A stretch of DNA of 6,931 nt from JBDRGC01 sp043818215 (GTDB lineage Bacteria > Chloroflexota > Anaerolineae > Anaerolineales > UBA11858): assembly GCA_043818215.1 (NCBI GenBank), contig JBDRGC010000309.1, positions 1 to 6,931 on the forward strand, given 5' to 3'. The notes beneath the pieces were generated by a model, which worked only from the letters and a program-made list of their open reading frames with translations, ran no database searches and had not been told where the DNA came from. The position numbers were made by a program, and so were the translations under genes. Shown piece after piece: positions 1 through 5,080 of the stretch (position 1 is its first letter; every line of letters starts with the position of its first letter).

Positions 1-282
1 CAAGTATAAATAACATACACAGCACATTCTCCTTAAATCAACAGAACATTCACATTTTATCTTATCATATCCGAAACCTTCCCTTTCGTTTTTCTCTCAT
101 CAACGTAGTATGTTTGGGATATTCTTCGGGCAGCACAACCCATGATTAGGCAGATGCAAATCTGAATAATACCATATTGTTTGTCTATACAAATATTTCC
201 GGAATAAACCTCCTTGCCAATCGGATGTACTTAAAAAACTGTGTGAAAATGATATTTCATTTCTAAAAAGCAGTCCATGTTT
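1..282. other. AT-rich gene-free stretch
   Basis: No convincing reading frame is visible on either strand. The composition is clearly AT-richer than the serS region. The only recognisable content is one copy of a 60-bp direct repeat (119-179), listed separately. The segment 180-310 has no counterpart beside the second HEPN fragment, so it is either inserted here or deleted there. The short match ACAAATAT occurs at both ends of this unique stretch (about 189 and 312) and could have served a deletion or insertion. Confidence 0.5.
119..179. repeat. direct repeat R, copy 1
   Basis: This stretch matches 1750-1809 at roughly 80% identity, in the same orientation. The core CCCATGATTAGGC is identical. 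In the second copy the core forms an imperfect palindrome (GCCTAAT-CATGG-GTTGGGC on the minus strand, with G-T wobbles). The repeat lies downstream of a truncated HEPN gene in both places. Its origin is unknown; it may be the end of a mobile element or part of a duplicated unit. Confidence 0.6.
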
Positions 283-486
283 TTAATAAAAATAGTTACC
301 GAAATTATCCAACAAATATCTGGCTACCAAGTCACTCGCGGCATAAAAAACACCGTAATAACCCCGATTGACAGCAGAGGTATAAAAGCCGCCATCAAGA
401 TTATGCCGCGCGGCTTCAAGCATCTCTTGAGCGTGCTTCACGTAGAGCGATACTACCCGTTGCCGGGCCAGGATTTCTTCAGCCAT
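283..486 (-). pseudogene. HEPN-domain protein, N-terminal fragment (copy 1)
   Basis: This 67-codon frame begins MAEEILARQRVV and continues through LEAARHNLDGGFYTSAVNRG and YYGVFYAA. That is the first helical part of a HEPN domain, a family of small helical proteins often paired with nucleotidyltransferases in toxin-antitoxin modules. Full HEPN proteins are about 120-140 residues. Here the HEPN-like sequence stops near ARY and unrelated residues lead to TAA. The C-terminal half, which carries the usual RNase motif (R-x4-6-H), is absent, so the product should be inactive. ATG at 486 is preferred because AGGAG (complement of 496-500) lies 9 bases upstream. A TTG at 495 is also in frame, but the second copy has TTA there. 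The 311-501 stretch is duplicated at 1811-2000. Confidence 0.75.
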
Positions 487-501
487 ACGACTCAACTCCT
501 G
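311..501. repeat. HEPN 5' segment, direct repeat copy 1
   Basis: This 191-bp stretch matches 1811-2000 with over 90% identity by eye. Identity is nearly complete over about 390-501 and falls off toward 311. The match covers the ribosome binding site and the first 60 or so HEPN codons and ends at the same HEPN residue in both copies. It reflects a segmental duplication about 1.5 kb apart. Confidence 0.85.
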
Positions 502-828
502 TTACCAAGTTTGCACGACGCAGACTCCGCCCAACGGGGGGGATTTCTCTGCTGACCTGCTGGCCAGGTTTTCCCGAAGGACACACCTGCACTCCCGGAA
601 AGACACTGGGACGATGTGCGTACGGCGCAAGTGCGCAGTCCCCAGATACCGGGATGGTATGCCTGCATAGGTATCGGGCCGATGTGGTCAGGTGGGACTT
701 CCACCCACTGGGTAATATTGACCAATTTCTTAGAGGGTTCTTCTCCTTTCTCTATTCCCAGGGTCTCGGATTTATCTCGACACGAGCAACTTGGGTTGGG
801 CCGCCGTTCGTTGGAAATATGTTTTGCA
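502..828. other. Gene-free, GC-rich, highly foldable stretch (possible group II intron remnant)
   Basis: No reading frame here looks like a protein. On the minus strand the sequence is rich in short stems. One is GGGAC (608-612) with GTCCC (638-642), enclosing TGCG (617-620) with CGCA (634-637). Another is GATACC/GGTATC around 645-675. A third is the hairpin AGTGGGTGGAAGTCCCACCT near 690-710. The last motif, a GTGGG/CCCAC stem around GGAAGU, resembles a hairpin common in the 5' ribozyme part of bacterial group II introns, as I recall them. No domain V hairpin and no intron-encoded reverse transcriptase is present, so at most this is a 5' fragment. It could also be another structured RNA or degraded sequence. 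Confidence 0.3.
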
Positions 829-1722
829 TTAGCCAAAACCCTTAGCTTTTCGGTCAAGCCTTCTCACCTTCTGCAAATAATTGATCGTTCGTAGATCAAT
901 ATCCTGGGGGTATTCATACCCTAAACTTTTACCAACTTCGATAGCAACTTTACGAAACAAGGAAACCGTCGTATACATTGCTTCCCAATTCTCTTCTAGA
1001 CCAAATCCCGTGTAGGTGGTTTCCAATTCTTCCCAAAGGTCTGGACGCAACCATTCTTTCAGTCGTTGCCCATATAGACCCGGTTTCACAGACCATTGAT
1101 GGTCGATTTCAATATGCCATTCCAGCATAGGCAGTAAATGCTCGTGTTTCATGAAGTGATCAAGTATGTGTTTTGCTGCTACTATTTCTTCCCGCCACAG
1201 GAACTTTGCCACATAGATCGCTTCCAGAAAAAATACTTCAACGAATTCTTGATACTCATTTTCGGTTGGCGGGGTTGGGATATATGCGGTATAGGTCGGT
1301 GGTTTTAGCCCGTTGGTTAGATCGTCCTTATCAAGCAGAACCAAATATCCCGCATCGAATTCATCTGGAAGTTTCGGTTTAGCTACCACTTGTTGAAGAA
1401 TTTCTACTGACCAAAGTGTGAAATCGATTTTTAGACCGTTCTCGTATTGGACAACATAAGCCGTTTTTGGATTGCCATCATAGGATTCGAGGGGGTCGCG
1501 ATACAAAACCAATACCGGTCCAAATGCATCTAACTAGGCTCTACTCTCATGAAAAGAAAGAATATCGCCTACAACCAAAATGACATCGTAGTCAGAAAAT
1601 ATATCGCTTGACGAATTGGGGATTGCGCGGGAGCTAGTCAATAACACCGCCCGAACGTTCGATTGTTGATTCGCCCACTGAATCAAACCATCTATTATTT
1701 CTTGATCTTGCTCTATGCTCAT
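829..1722 (-). pseudogene. Aminoglycoside 6-adenylyltransferase-like (ANT(6)/AadK) gene with one in-frame TAG
   Basis: The frame runs unbroken for 298 codons from ATG at 1722 to the stop at 829-831, except for one TAG at codon 63 (1534-1536). This length is normal for ANT(6)-type enzymes, which transfer AMP from ATP to the 6-hydroxyl of streptomycin. Residues 25-50 carry the nucleotidyltransferase signature (LLTSSRAIPN, then DIFSDYDVILVV with the D-x-D metal ligands). The usual Gly-Ser before Arg is Ser-Ser here. After the TAG, LDAFGPVLVLYRDP matches the family's W-L-D-x-F-G segment, so the stop most likely replaces Trp (TGG to TAG). The rest (LEWHIEIDHQWSVKPGLYGQ, then RPDLWEELETTY) also fits the family. 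With TAG read as stop, only 62 residues are made. A restart at TTG 1512 would lack the active site. It lies between two HEPN fragments. Resistance cannot be inferred even for an intact version, since many family members have unknown substrates. Confidence 0.85.
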
Positions 1723-1749
1723 CTATAGTTTCGCCTATGATAACTTATG

Positions 1750-1809
1750 AATATTTCACGCGGCCCAACCCATGATTAGGCAAACGCAAATCTTAATAAC
1801 ACCTATATT
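1750..1809. repeat. direct repeat R, copy 2
   Basis: This is the partner of 119-179 in the same orientation. It lies between the start of the adenylyltransferase gene (1722) and the end of the second HEPN fragment (1811), so it forms most of the upstream region of the adenylyltransferase gene. On the minus strand it contains GCCTAATCATGGGTTGGGC, which can fold as a 7-bp stem with two G-T pairs. Confidence 0.6.
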
Positions 1810-1810
1810 G

Positions 1811-2000
1811 AACGAATATCTGGCTAACAAGGCATTCGCCGCGATAAGACACCGTAATAAGCCCGATTGACAGCAGAGGCATAAAAGCCGCCATCAAGAT
1901 TATGCCGCGCGACTTCGAGCATCTCTTGAGCGTGCTTCACGTAGAGCGATACTACCCGTTGCCGGGCCAGGATTTCTTCAGCCATACGACTTAACTCCTG
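1811..2000. repeat. HEPN 5' segment, direct repeat copy 2
   Basis: This 190-bp stretch is the second copy of 311-501. It differs at roughly 15 positions, including a 1-base deletion around 1847-1852 that shifts the HEPN frame. Its outer edge at 1811 joins directly to repeat R, whereas in copy 1 the two are 131 bp apart. Confidence 0.85.
1824..1985 (-). pseudogene. HEPN-domain protein, N-terminal fragment (copy 2, frameshifted)
   Basis: The frame starts at ATG 1985 and reads MAEEILARQRVV, then LEVARHNLDGGFYASAVNRA and YYGV. It then diverges to LSRRMPC and stops after 53 residues. Restoring one base after GTCTT gives back the expected F-Y-A-A-N-A-L-L-A-R-Y of the HEPN helix, so the early stop is a 1-base deletion. 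Even without the frameshift, homology ends at 1811 where repeat R begins. AGGAG lies 9 bases upstream of the ATG, as in copy 1. The codon aligned with the TTG of copy 1 is TTA here, which supports ATG as the true start. It lies divergent to serS, with its 5' end about 80 bp from the serS promoter. No function is expected from either fragment. Confidence 0.75.
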
Positions 2001-2007
2001 AGAATAG

Positions 2008-2034
2008 TGTATAAGAATTTGGAGGAAATGACAA
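2008..2034 (-). promoter_or_regulatory. Possible promoter of HEPN copy 2
   Basis: On the minus strand TTGTCA (2029-2034) and TATACA (2008-2013) are separated by 15 bp and precede the ribosome binding site of the HEPN fragment. The spacing is short for sigma-70, so the call is weak. It is divergent from the stronger serS promoter. Confidence 0.3.
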
Positions 2035-2064
2035 GGGCCATATCACTGAATGAATGGCTGCCGC

Positions 2065-2092
2065 TTGACACCATTCTTCCCTTCGGTATAAT
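2065..2092 (+). promoter_or_regulatory. Consensus sigma-70 promoter of serS
   Basis: TTGACA (2065-2070) and TATAAT (2087-2092) are both perfect consensus hexamers, spaced 16 bp apart. Transcription would start at about 2099, right at the palindrome 2101-2128. That leaves a leader of about 65 nt before the serS start codon. Confidence 0.8.
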
Positions 2093-2100
2093 CCCTTCTT

Positions 2101-2128
2101 GTAAGTCGAATTTGCAAATTCGACCTAC
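2101..2128 (+). promoter_or_regulatory. Palindrome at the 5' end of the serS transcript
   Basis: GTCGAATTTGCAAATTCGAC (2105-2124) is a perfect 20-bp palindrome. It extends to 28 bp (GTA...TAC) with one mismatch. In RNA it would form a stem at the extreme 5' end of the mRNA, just before GGAGGAG (2129-2135). It could stabilise the message, act as an operator, or be a stray repeat palindrome. Similar palindromes lie inside the element at 4848-4970. No T-box features are visible. Confidence 0.55.
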
Positions 2129-2138
2129 GGAGGAGAGA

Positions 2139-2171
2139 ATGAGGCTGACCCTTGGAGATGCTATATGTTAG
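2139..2171 (+). CDS. Possible leader mini-ORF overlapping the serS start
   Basis: ATG at 2139 follows GGAGGAGAG and opens a 10-codon frame (MRLTLGDAIC). Its TAG (2169-2171) lies 1 base past the serS ATG (2165-2167). This geometry would allow translational coupling of serS to the mini-ORF. It contains no Ser codons, so it is not a classical attenuator peptide. It may be chance: the SD-like GGAGGAG is strong, but serS has its own GGAG at 2154-2157. Confidence 0.35.
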   Translation: MRLTLGDAIC

Positions 2172-3505
2172 ACATCAACTTGATTCGCGAAAACCCTGAC
2201 TTGGTGCGCACAGCCCTGGAAAAACGGCACGCGGATAACACGCCGGTTGACCAGGTTTTGGGCCTGGACCTGCAACGCCGCACCATTCTTCAGGAAGTCG
2301 AAACCCTGAAAGCAGAACGCAATCAGGTTTCGAAAGAGATTGGCCGCATGAAAAATCCCGAGGAGCGGCAGGCTAAAATTGCGGCCATGCGCGCCGTGGG
2401 AGACAAGATCAGCGGCCTGGATGATGATCTACGGGAGGTGCAAGCTGAACTCCACGCCGTGATGTCCACCCTTCCCAATATCCCGGATGACCGCACTCCG
2501 CCAGGGGCCGACGAGAGCGAAAATGTGGTCCTCAAAACCGTGGGGCAGATCCCCGAATTCGACTTCGAACCCAAGCCCCACTGGGACATCGGCCCCGAAC
2601 TGGGCATCATCGACTTCGAGCGCGGTGTCAAGATCACCGGTTCGCGTTTCTATGTACTCAGCGGAGCCGGGGCGCGTTTGCAGCGTGCCCTGATCGCTTT
2701 CATGCTCGACTTGCACATCCGCCAGGGCTACACCGAGAAGTACACCCCCTTTATGGTCAAAACCGAGACTGTCTTCGGGGCCGGGCAGCTTCCCAAGTTC
2801 GCCGACAACCTGTACAAAGATCACGAGGAAGACCTGTACCTTGTGCCCACTGCCGAAGTGCCCCTGACCGGGCTGCATAGCGACGAGATCATCCCTGAAG
2901 CCGACCTCCCCCTGCGCTACACGGCCTACACGCCCTGCTTCCGCCGCGAGAAAATGAGCGCCGGGCGGGACGTGCGGGGCATCAAACGCGGCCACCAGTT
3001 CGACAAAGTCGAGATGTACATGTTCGTCAAGCCCGAAGATTCACCGGCAGCATTCGAAAAAATGATGGCGGATGCCGAACAGGTTTGTGTCGAACTGGAA
3101 CTGCCTTACCGCATTCACCAGCTTTGCACGGGTGATCTGGGCTTCGGGGCCAGCATCACCTACGATATCGAGGTTTGGGCTGCGGGCTGCAATGAGTGGC
3201 TGGAGGTCTCGTCGGTATCGAACGCGACCGATTTCCAGGCCCGGCGGGCGAATATCCGCTACCGGCCTGAGGGGGGCGGCAAAGCTCAGTTTGTGCATAC
3301 CCTCAACGGATCGGGACTGGGGATGCCGCGCACCCTGATCGCCATTCTGGAAAATTATCAGCAGGCCGATGGCTCGGTACTTGTCCCCGATGTATTGCAC
3401 CCCTGGATGGGCGGTATCGAGGTCATTAGAGCAGGAACCAGTAAACCAGGAAACCAGGAAACCAGGAAACCAGGAATCAGGATAACTGATTTACTGATCT
3501 ACTGA
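2165..3505 (+). CDS. serS: Seryl-tRNA synthetase with repeat-derived C-terminal tail
   Basis: This cytosolic class II aminoacyl-tRNA synthetase charges tRNA-Ser with serine using ATP. Residues 1-105 form the N-terminal tRNA-binding coiled coil (MLDINLIRENPDLVRTAL, then a long charged helical hairpin). The catalytic core follows. It has motif 1 near TPFMVKTETVFGAGQLPKF (194-212), the serine-site TAEVPL (229-234) and motif 2 FRREKMSAGRDVRGIKRGHQ (259-278). It ends with EVSSVSNATDFQARR (347-361) and motif 3 NGSGLGMPRTLIAILE (381-396). All expected elements are present. ATG 2165 has GGAG 7 bases upstream. The family normally ends shortly after M-G-G-x-E-V-I. Here about 24 further residues (423-446: AGTSKPGNQETRKPGIRITD and LLIY) are read from an octanucleotide array, probably because the original stop was lost. 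The tail is unlikely to matter for catalysis. Confidence 0.97.
   Translation: MLDINLIRENPDLVRTALEKRHADNTPVDQVLGLDLQRRTILQEVETLKAERNQVSKEIGRMKNPEERQAKIAAMRAVGDKISGLDDDLREVQAELHAVMSTLPNIPDDRTPPGADESENVVLKTVGQIPEFDFEPKPHWDIGPELGIIDFERGVKITGSRFYVLSGAGARLQRALIAFMLDLHIRQGYTEKYTPFMVKTETVFGAGQLPKFADNLYKDHEEDLYLVPTAEVPLTGLHSDEIIPEADLPLRYTAYTPCFRREKMSAGRDVRGIKRGHQFDKVEMYMFVKPEDSPAAFEKMMADAEQVCVELELPYRIHQLCTGDLGFGASITYDIEVWAAGCNEWLEVSSVSNATDFQARRANIRYRPEGGGKAQFVHTLNGSGLGMPRTLIAILENYQQADGSVLVPDVLHPWMGGIEVIRAGTSKPGNQETRKPGIRITDLLIY
3443..3481. repeat. Octanucleotide array A (AAACCAGG)
   Basis: Four perfect AAACCAGG units (3443-3474) and a degenerate AATCAGG form this array, preceded by AGGAACCAGT. It lies inside the extended serS reading frame. 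Array B on the other side contains TGGTTTCCTG, the complement of CAGGAAACCA, so the two can pair as a stem in the transcript. Confidence 0.9.
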
Positions 3506-3571
3506 TCTACTGGTTTCCTGATCTACTGATCTACTGGTTTCCTGATCTACTGATCTACTGATCTACTGATC
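3492..3571. repeat. Octanucleotide array B (TACTGATC)
   Basis: Ten units in perfect 8-nt register form this array. The order is TACTGATC twice, then TACTGGTT and TCCTGATC, then TACTGATC, TACTGGTT and TCCTGATC, then TACTGATC three times. The block TACTGATC-TACTGGTT-TCCTGATC occurs twice, a 24-nt higher-order repeat. The serS TGA (3503-3505) is supplied by the array itself. It fills the gap up to the DUF456 ribosome binding site. Confidence 0.95.
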
Positions 3572-3597
3572 CCCAACCCCCAACAAAGGAGTCTCTC

Positions 3598-4095
3598 TTG
3601 GCACCCTGGCTTCAAACCACCCTCAACGTTCTCACCACCCTTACTATGCTGTTTGGGTTGTTCGGTCTGGTCATCCCCATTTTCCCCGGCAACGTGGTTA
3701 TATGGGTAGCCGCTCTGATCTACGGCTTGATTTTCGGATTCGGCATTCTGGGCGGCATCATGTTTGCTATCATCACCCTGCTGATGTTGGCGGCTGTCTT
3801 TGCTGATAACTTTTTTATGGGCGCCAAAGCCCGCGAACAGGGAGCGGCATGGGGTTCGATCATCCTGGCTTTGATTGGTGGCGTGATTGGAACTTTTGCA
3901 TTTCCCCCCATTGGCGGCCTCATCGCCGCCCCACTGGTACTCTATTTGATGGAATTCCGCCGCCTCAGGGATTCTGCCGAGGCCACGAAGATAGTCAGAG
4001 CATTGCTCACAGGGTGGGGGCTGGCCTTTGTGGTGCGATTCGGCCTGGGGGTTGTGATGTTCGGCTTGTGGGGAGTGTGGGCGTTTTTTGCTTGA
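3598..4095 (+). CDS. DUF456-family membrane protein
   Basis: This 165-residue, very hydrophobic protein has about five to six predicted membrane segments (roughly 8-28, 33-50, 52-70, 84-104, 105-118 and 135-163). The short charged stretches are NFFMGAKAREQG (71-82) and EFRRLRDSAEATK (119-131). The pattern of Gly-rich helices with P-x-F-P-G-N near residue 27 and the E-F-R-R segment after the fourth or fifth helix fits the DUF456 family. Those are inner-membrane proteins of unknown function, usually 150-170 residues. The start is TTG at 3598, chosen because AAAGGAG (3585-3591) lies 6 bases upstream and no ATG is in range. It is on the same strand as serS, separated by array B. Co-transcription is possible but not shown. 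Array C begins one base after its stop. Confidence 0.8.
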   Translation: MAPWLQTTLNVLTTLTMLFGLFGLVIPIFPGNVVIWVAALIYGLIFGFGILGGIMFAIITLLMLAAVFADNFFMGAKAREQGAAWGSIILALIGGVIGTFAFPPIGGLIAAPLVLYLMEFRRLRDSAEATKIVRALLTGWGLAFVVRFGLGVVMFGLWGVWAFFA

Positions 4096-4096
4096 G

Positions 4097-4187
4097 AGAG
4101 GACAGAGGATAGAGGGCAGAGGGCAGAGGGCAGAGGACAGAGGGCAGAGGACAGAGGGCAGAGGACGGAGGACAGAGGACAGAGGAT
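4097..4187. repeat. Heptanucleotide array C (AGAGGRC)
   Basis: Thirteen 7-nt units in register (AGAGGAC, AGAGGGC, AGAGGAT, one GGAGGAC) start one base after the DUF456 stop. The plus strand is almost all purine apart from the last base of each unit. With array D it fills the gap between two convergent genes. No conventional terminator with a T-run is visible. Confidence 0.95.
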
Positions 4188-4197
4188 AAACCGCTAT

Positions 4198-4253
4198 CGG
4201 TCTCCGGTCTTCGGTCTCCGGTCTTCGGTGTCCGGTCTTCGGTCTTCGGTCGG
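4198..4253. repeat. Heptanucleotide array D (CGGTCTY)
   Basis: Eight 7-nt units in register (CGGTCTC/CGGTCTT alternating, one CGGTGTC, last one CGGTCGG) end one base before the HEAT-protein stop codon (4255-4257). It is pyrimidine-rich where array C is purine-rich. The units are not clean complements of those in C. Confidence 0.95.
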
Positions 4254-4254
4254 T

Positions 4255-4833
4255 TTATTCCGGCTTGAAAAAAGTCATCCCCACCCCTATGCGTTCCAGT
4301 CCTTGCTCGGCCCAATACTCTATCAAAGCCGAATCTCCATCTAAAGCATCTAACAATGTTGGAATAGAGCGGTGATCGCCAATTACCGCCAGGGTGCGGG
4401 CGGCCTCCAATCTTGCAGGATGGAGGCCATTTTTCATTATCTCGAGCAGAGCAGGGACTGCATCTGCTCCGATGGCCCCCAAAGCATCCGCTGCCAGACG
4501 AGCGGTCAGGCGGTCATCATCATTCAGCGCGGCGATCAAGTCGGGGATGGATTTGCTATCGGGCTGCTGACTCAACCCCAGGGCGGCGCACTGCCGCACG
4601 GCAGGGTCGGGGTCATGCAGGGCTTCCCGGAGCCGAGACGGAATCTGGGGGTCTGAGATTGCGGCCAGAGTCCGCACAGCCCACCAGCGGGAATCAGTAT
4701 CGGGGGAAGCCAGCAAATCCAGCAAAGCGGGAATGGCATCTGCTCCCAGGGCGGCAACCCCCTGCGCGGCGGCTTCGGCGCGAGCGTAGTCTCCAGAGGT
4801 AATGGCAGAGGTCAGGAATTGGAGGTGGGTCAC
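4255..4833 (-). CDS. HEAT-repeat protein (PBS-lyase-like HEAT)
   Basis: This 192-residue protein is built from about five helical repeats of roughly 30 residues. The recurring pattern is A-I-P-A-L-L-x-L-L-x-S-P-D followed by R-W-W-A-V-R-T-L-A-A-I (33-60). It recurs near 65-90, at 95-121 (SIPDLIAALNDDDRLTARLA), at 124-152 (AVPALLEIMKNG, then RLEAARTLAVIG) and at 155-184. This is the PBS-lyase/HEAT pattern found in scaffold proteins and phycobilin lyases. Without phycobiliprotein genes nearby, a protein-binding scaffold role is likelier. No signal peptide is seen. The start is GTG at 4833; no Shine-Dalgarno precedes it. A mobile element (4848-4970) lies 15 bases upstream and its sequence gives the first upstream in-frame stop. 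The native promoter, ribosome site or even a few N-terminal codons may therefore have been displaced. Confidence 0.8.
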   Translation of the reverse strand: MTHLQFLTSAITSGDYARAEAAAQGVAALGADAIPALLDLLASPDTDSRWWAVRTLAAISDPQIPSRLREALHDPDPAVRQCAALGLSQQPDSKSIPDLIAALNDDDRLTARLAADALGAIGADAVPALLEIMKNGLHPARLEAARTLAVIGDHRSIPTLLDALDGDSALIEYWAEQGLERIGVGMTFFKPE

Positions 4834-4837
4834 TGAG

Positions 4838-4847
4838 AGTGAACAGT
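4838..4847. repeat. Target-site duplication, left copy
   Basis: AGTGAACAGT, identical to 4971-4980 across the MITE-like element. It lies 4 bases upstream of the HEAT-gene GTG. Confidence 0.85.
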
Positions 4848-4970
4848 CAATGTCATTAAGTTAAGGGTTGGTGTCTGTCGGATCACGGATCCGACAGGAG
4901 CAAAAATGGTTTTTTCTTGCCTGCTCCAGGCGGATTCGTAATCCGCCGATGGCTAAACTTAATGACATTG
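4848..4970. mobile_element. MITE-like element with 15-bp TIRs
   Basis: This 123-bp element has terminal inverted repeats CAATGTCATTAAGTT (4848-4862) and AACTTAATGACATTG (4956-4970), identical over 15 bp. It is flanked by an exact 10-bp direct repeat AGTGAACAGT (4838-4847 and 4971-4980), the expected target-site duplication. There is no coding capacity. Inside are three hairpins. CTGTCGGATC-ACG-GATCCGACAG (4875-4897) has a 10-bp perfect stem. GGAGCA/TGCTCC (4897-4902 and 4922-4927) is the second. GGCGGATT-CGT-AATCCGCC (4929-4947) has an 8-bp perfect stem. It would need a transposase in trans from a matching full-length IS elsewhere. It inserted between a nonanucleotide array and the HEAT gene. 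Confidence 0.85.
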
Positions 4971-4980
4971 AGTGAACAGT
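4971..4980. repeat. Target-site duplication, right copy
   Basis: AGTGAACAGT, identical to 4838-4847. Its last two bases start the first GTAAACAAG unit, so the target was the edge of the nonanucleotide array. Confidence 0.85.
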
Positions 4981-5074
4981 AAACAAGGTAAACAAGGTAA
5001 ACAAGGTATACAGGGTATACAATATGTCATGCTACTTTGTATACCATGTTTACCTTGTTTACCCTGTTTACCCT
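4979..5074. repeat. Inverted nonanucleotide arrays E/E' (GTAAACAAG)
   Basis: The left arm has GTAAACAAG three times, then GTATACAGG and GTATAC (4979-5020). The right arm has GTATACCAT, GTTTACCTT and GTTTACCCT twice (5039-5074). The right arm is the near complement of the left with an 18-nt loop between. The transcript would form a long hairpin of about 36 bp with a few mismatches, between the Trm112-like and HEAT genes. It could act as a terminator-like or processing structure, although no T-run follows. Confidence 0.9.
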
Positions 5075-5080
5075 GACTTT

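Noticed and set aside
492..857. A 121-codon minus-strand frame overlapping the end of the adenylyltransferase
   Set aside because: Its composition (many Pro, Ser, Cys, Trp) and low-order sequence look non-coding. It overlaps a real gene end and the structured stretch, and it matches no family I know.
1761..1790. An integron attC site, suggested by GTTGGGC and GCCTAAT
   Set aside because: The two core-like sites are only 19 bp apart end to end, the second copy of the repeat breaks the consensus, and no integrase is present.
2000..2164. A T-box riboswitch controlling serS
   Set aside because: The predicted leader is only about 65 nt and shows no specifier stem, T-box consensus or terminator/antiterminator pair.
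2429..2995. A long minus-strand frame (188 codons) inside serS
   Set aside because: It is the antisense shadow of the highly conserved serS coding sequence in a GC-rich region.
3443..3571. A CRISPR array
   Set aside because: The units are 8 nt with no spacers, so this is a simple tandem repeat.
4007..4315. A minus-strand frame with Ser/Leu/Pro/Cys repeats across arrays C and D
   Set aside because: It is the translation of heptamer arrays overlapping two real genes.
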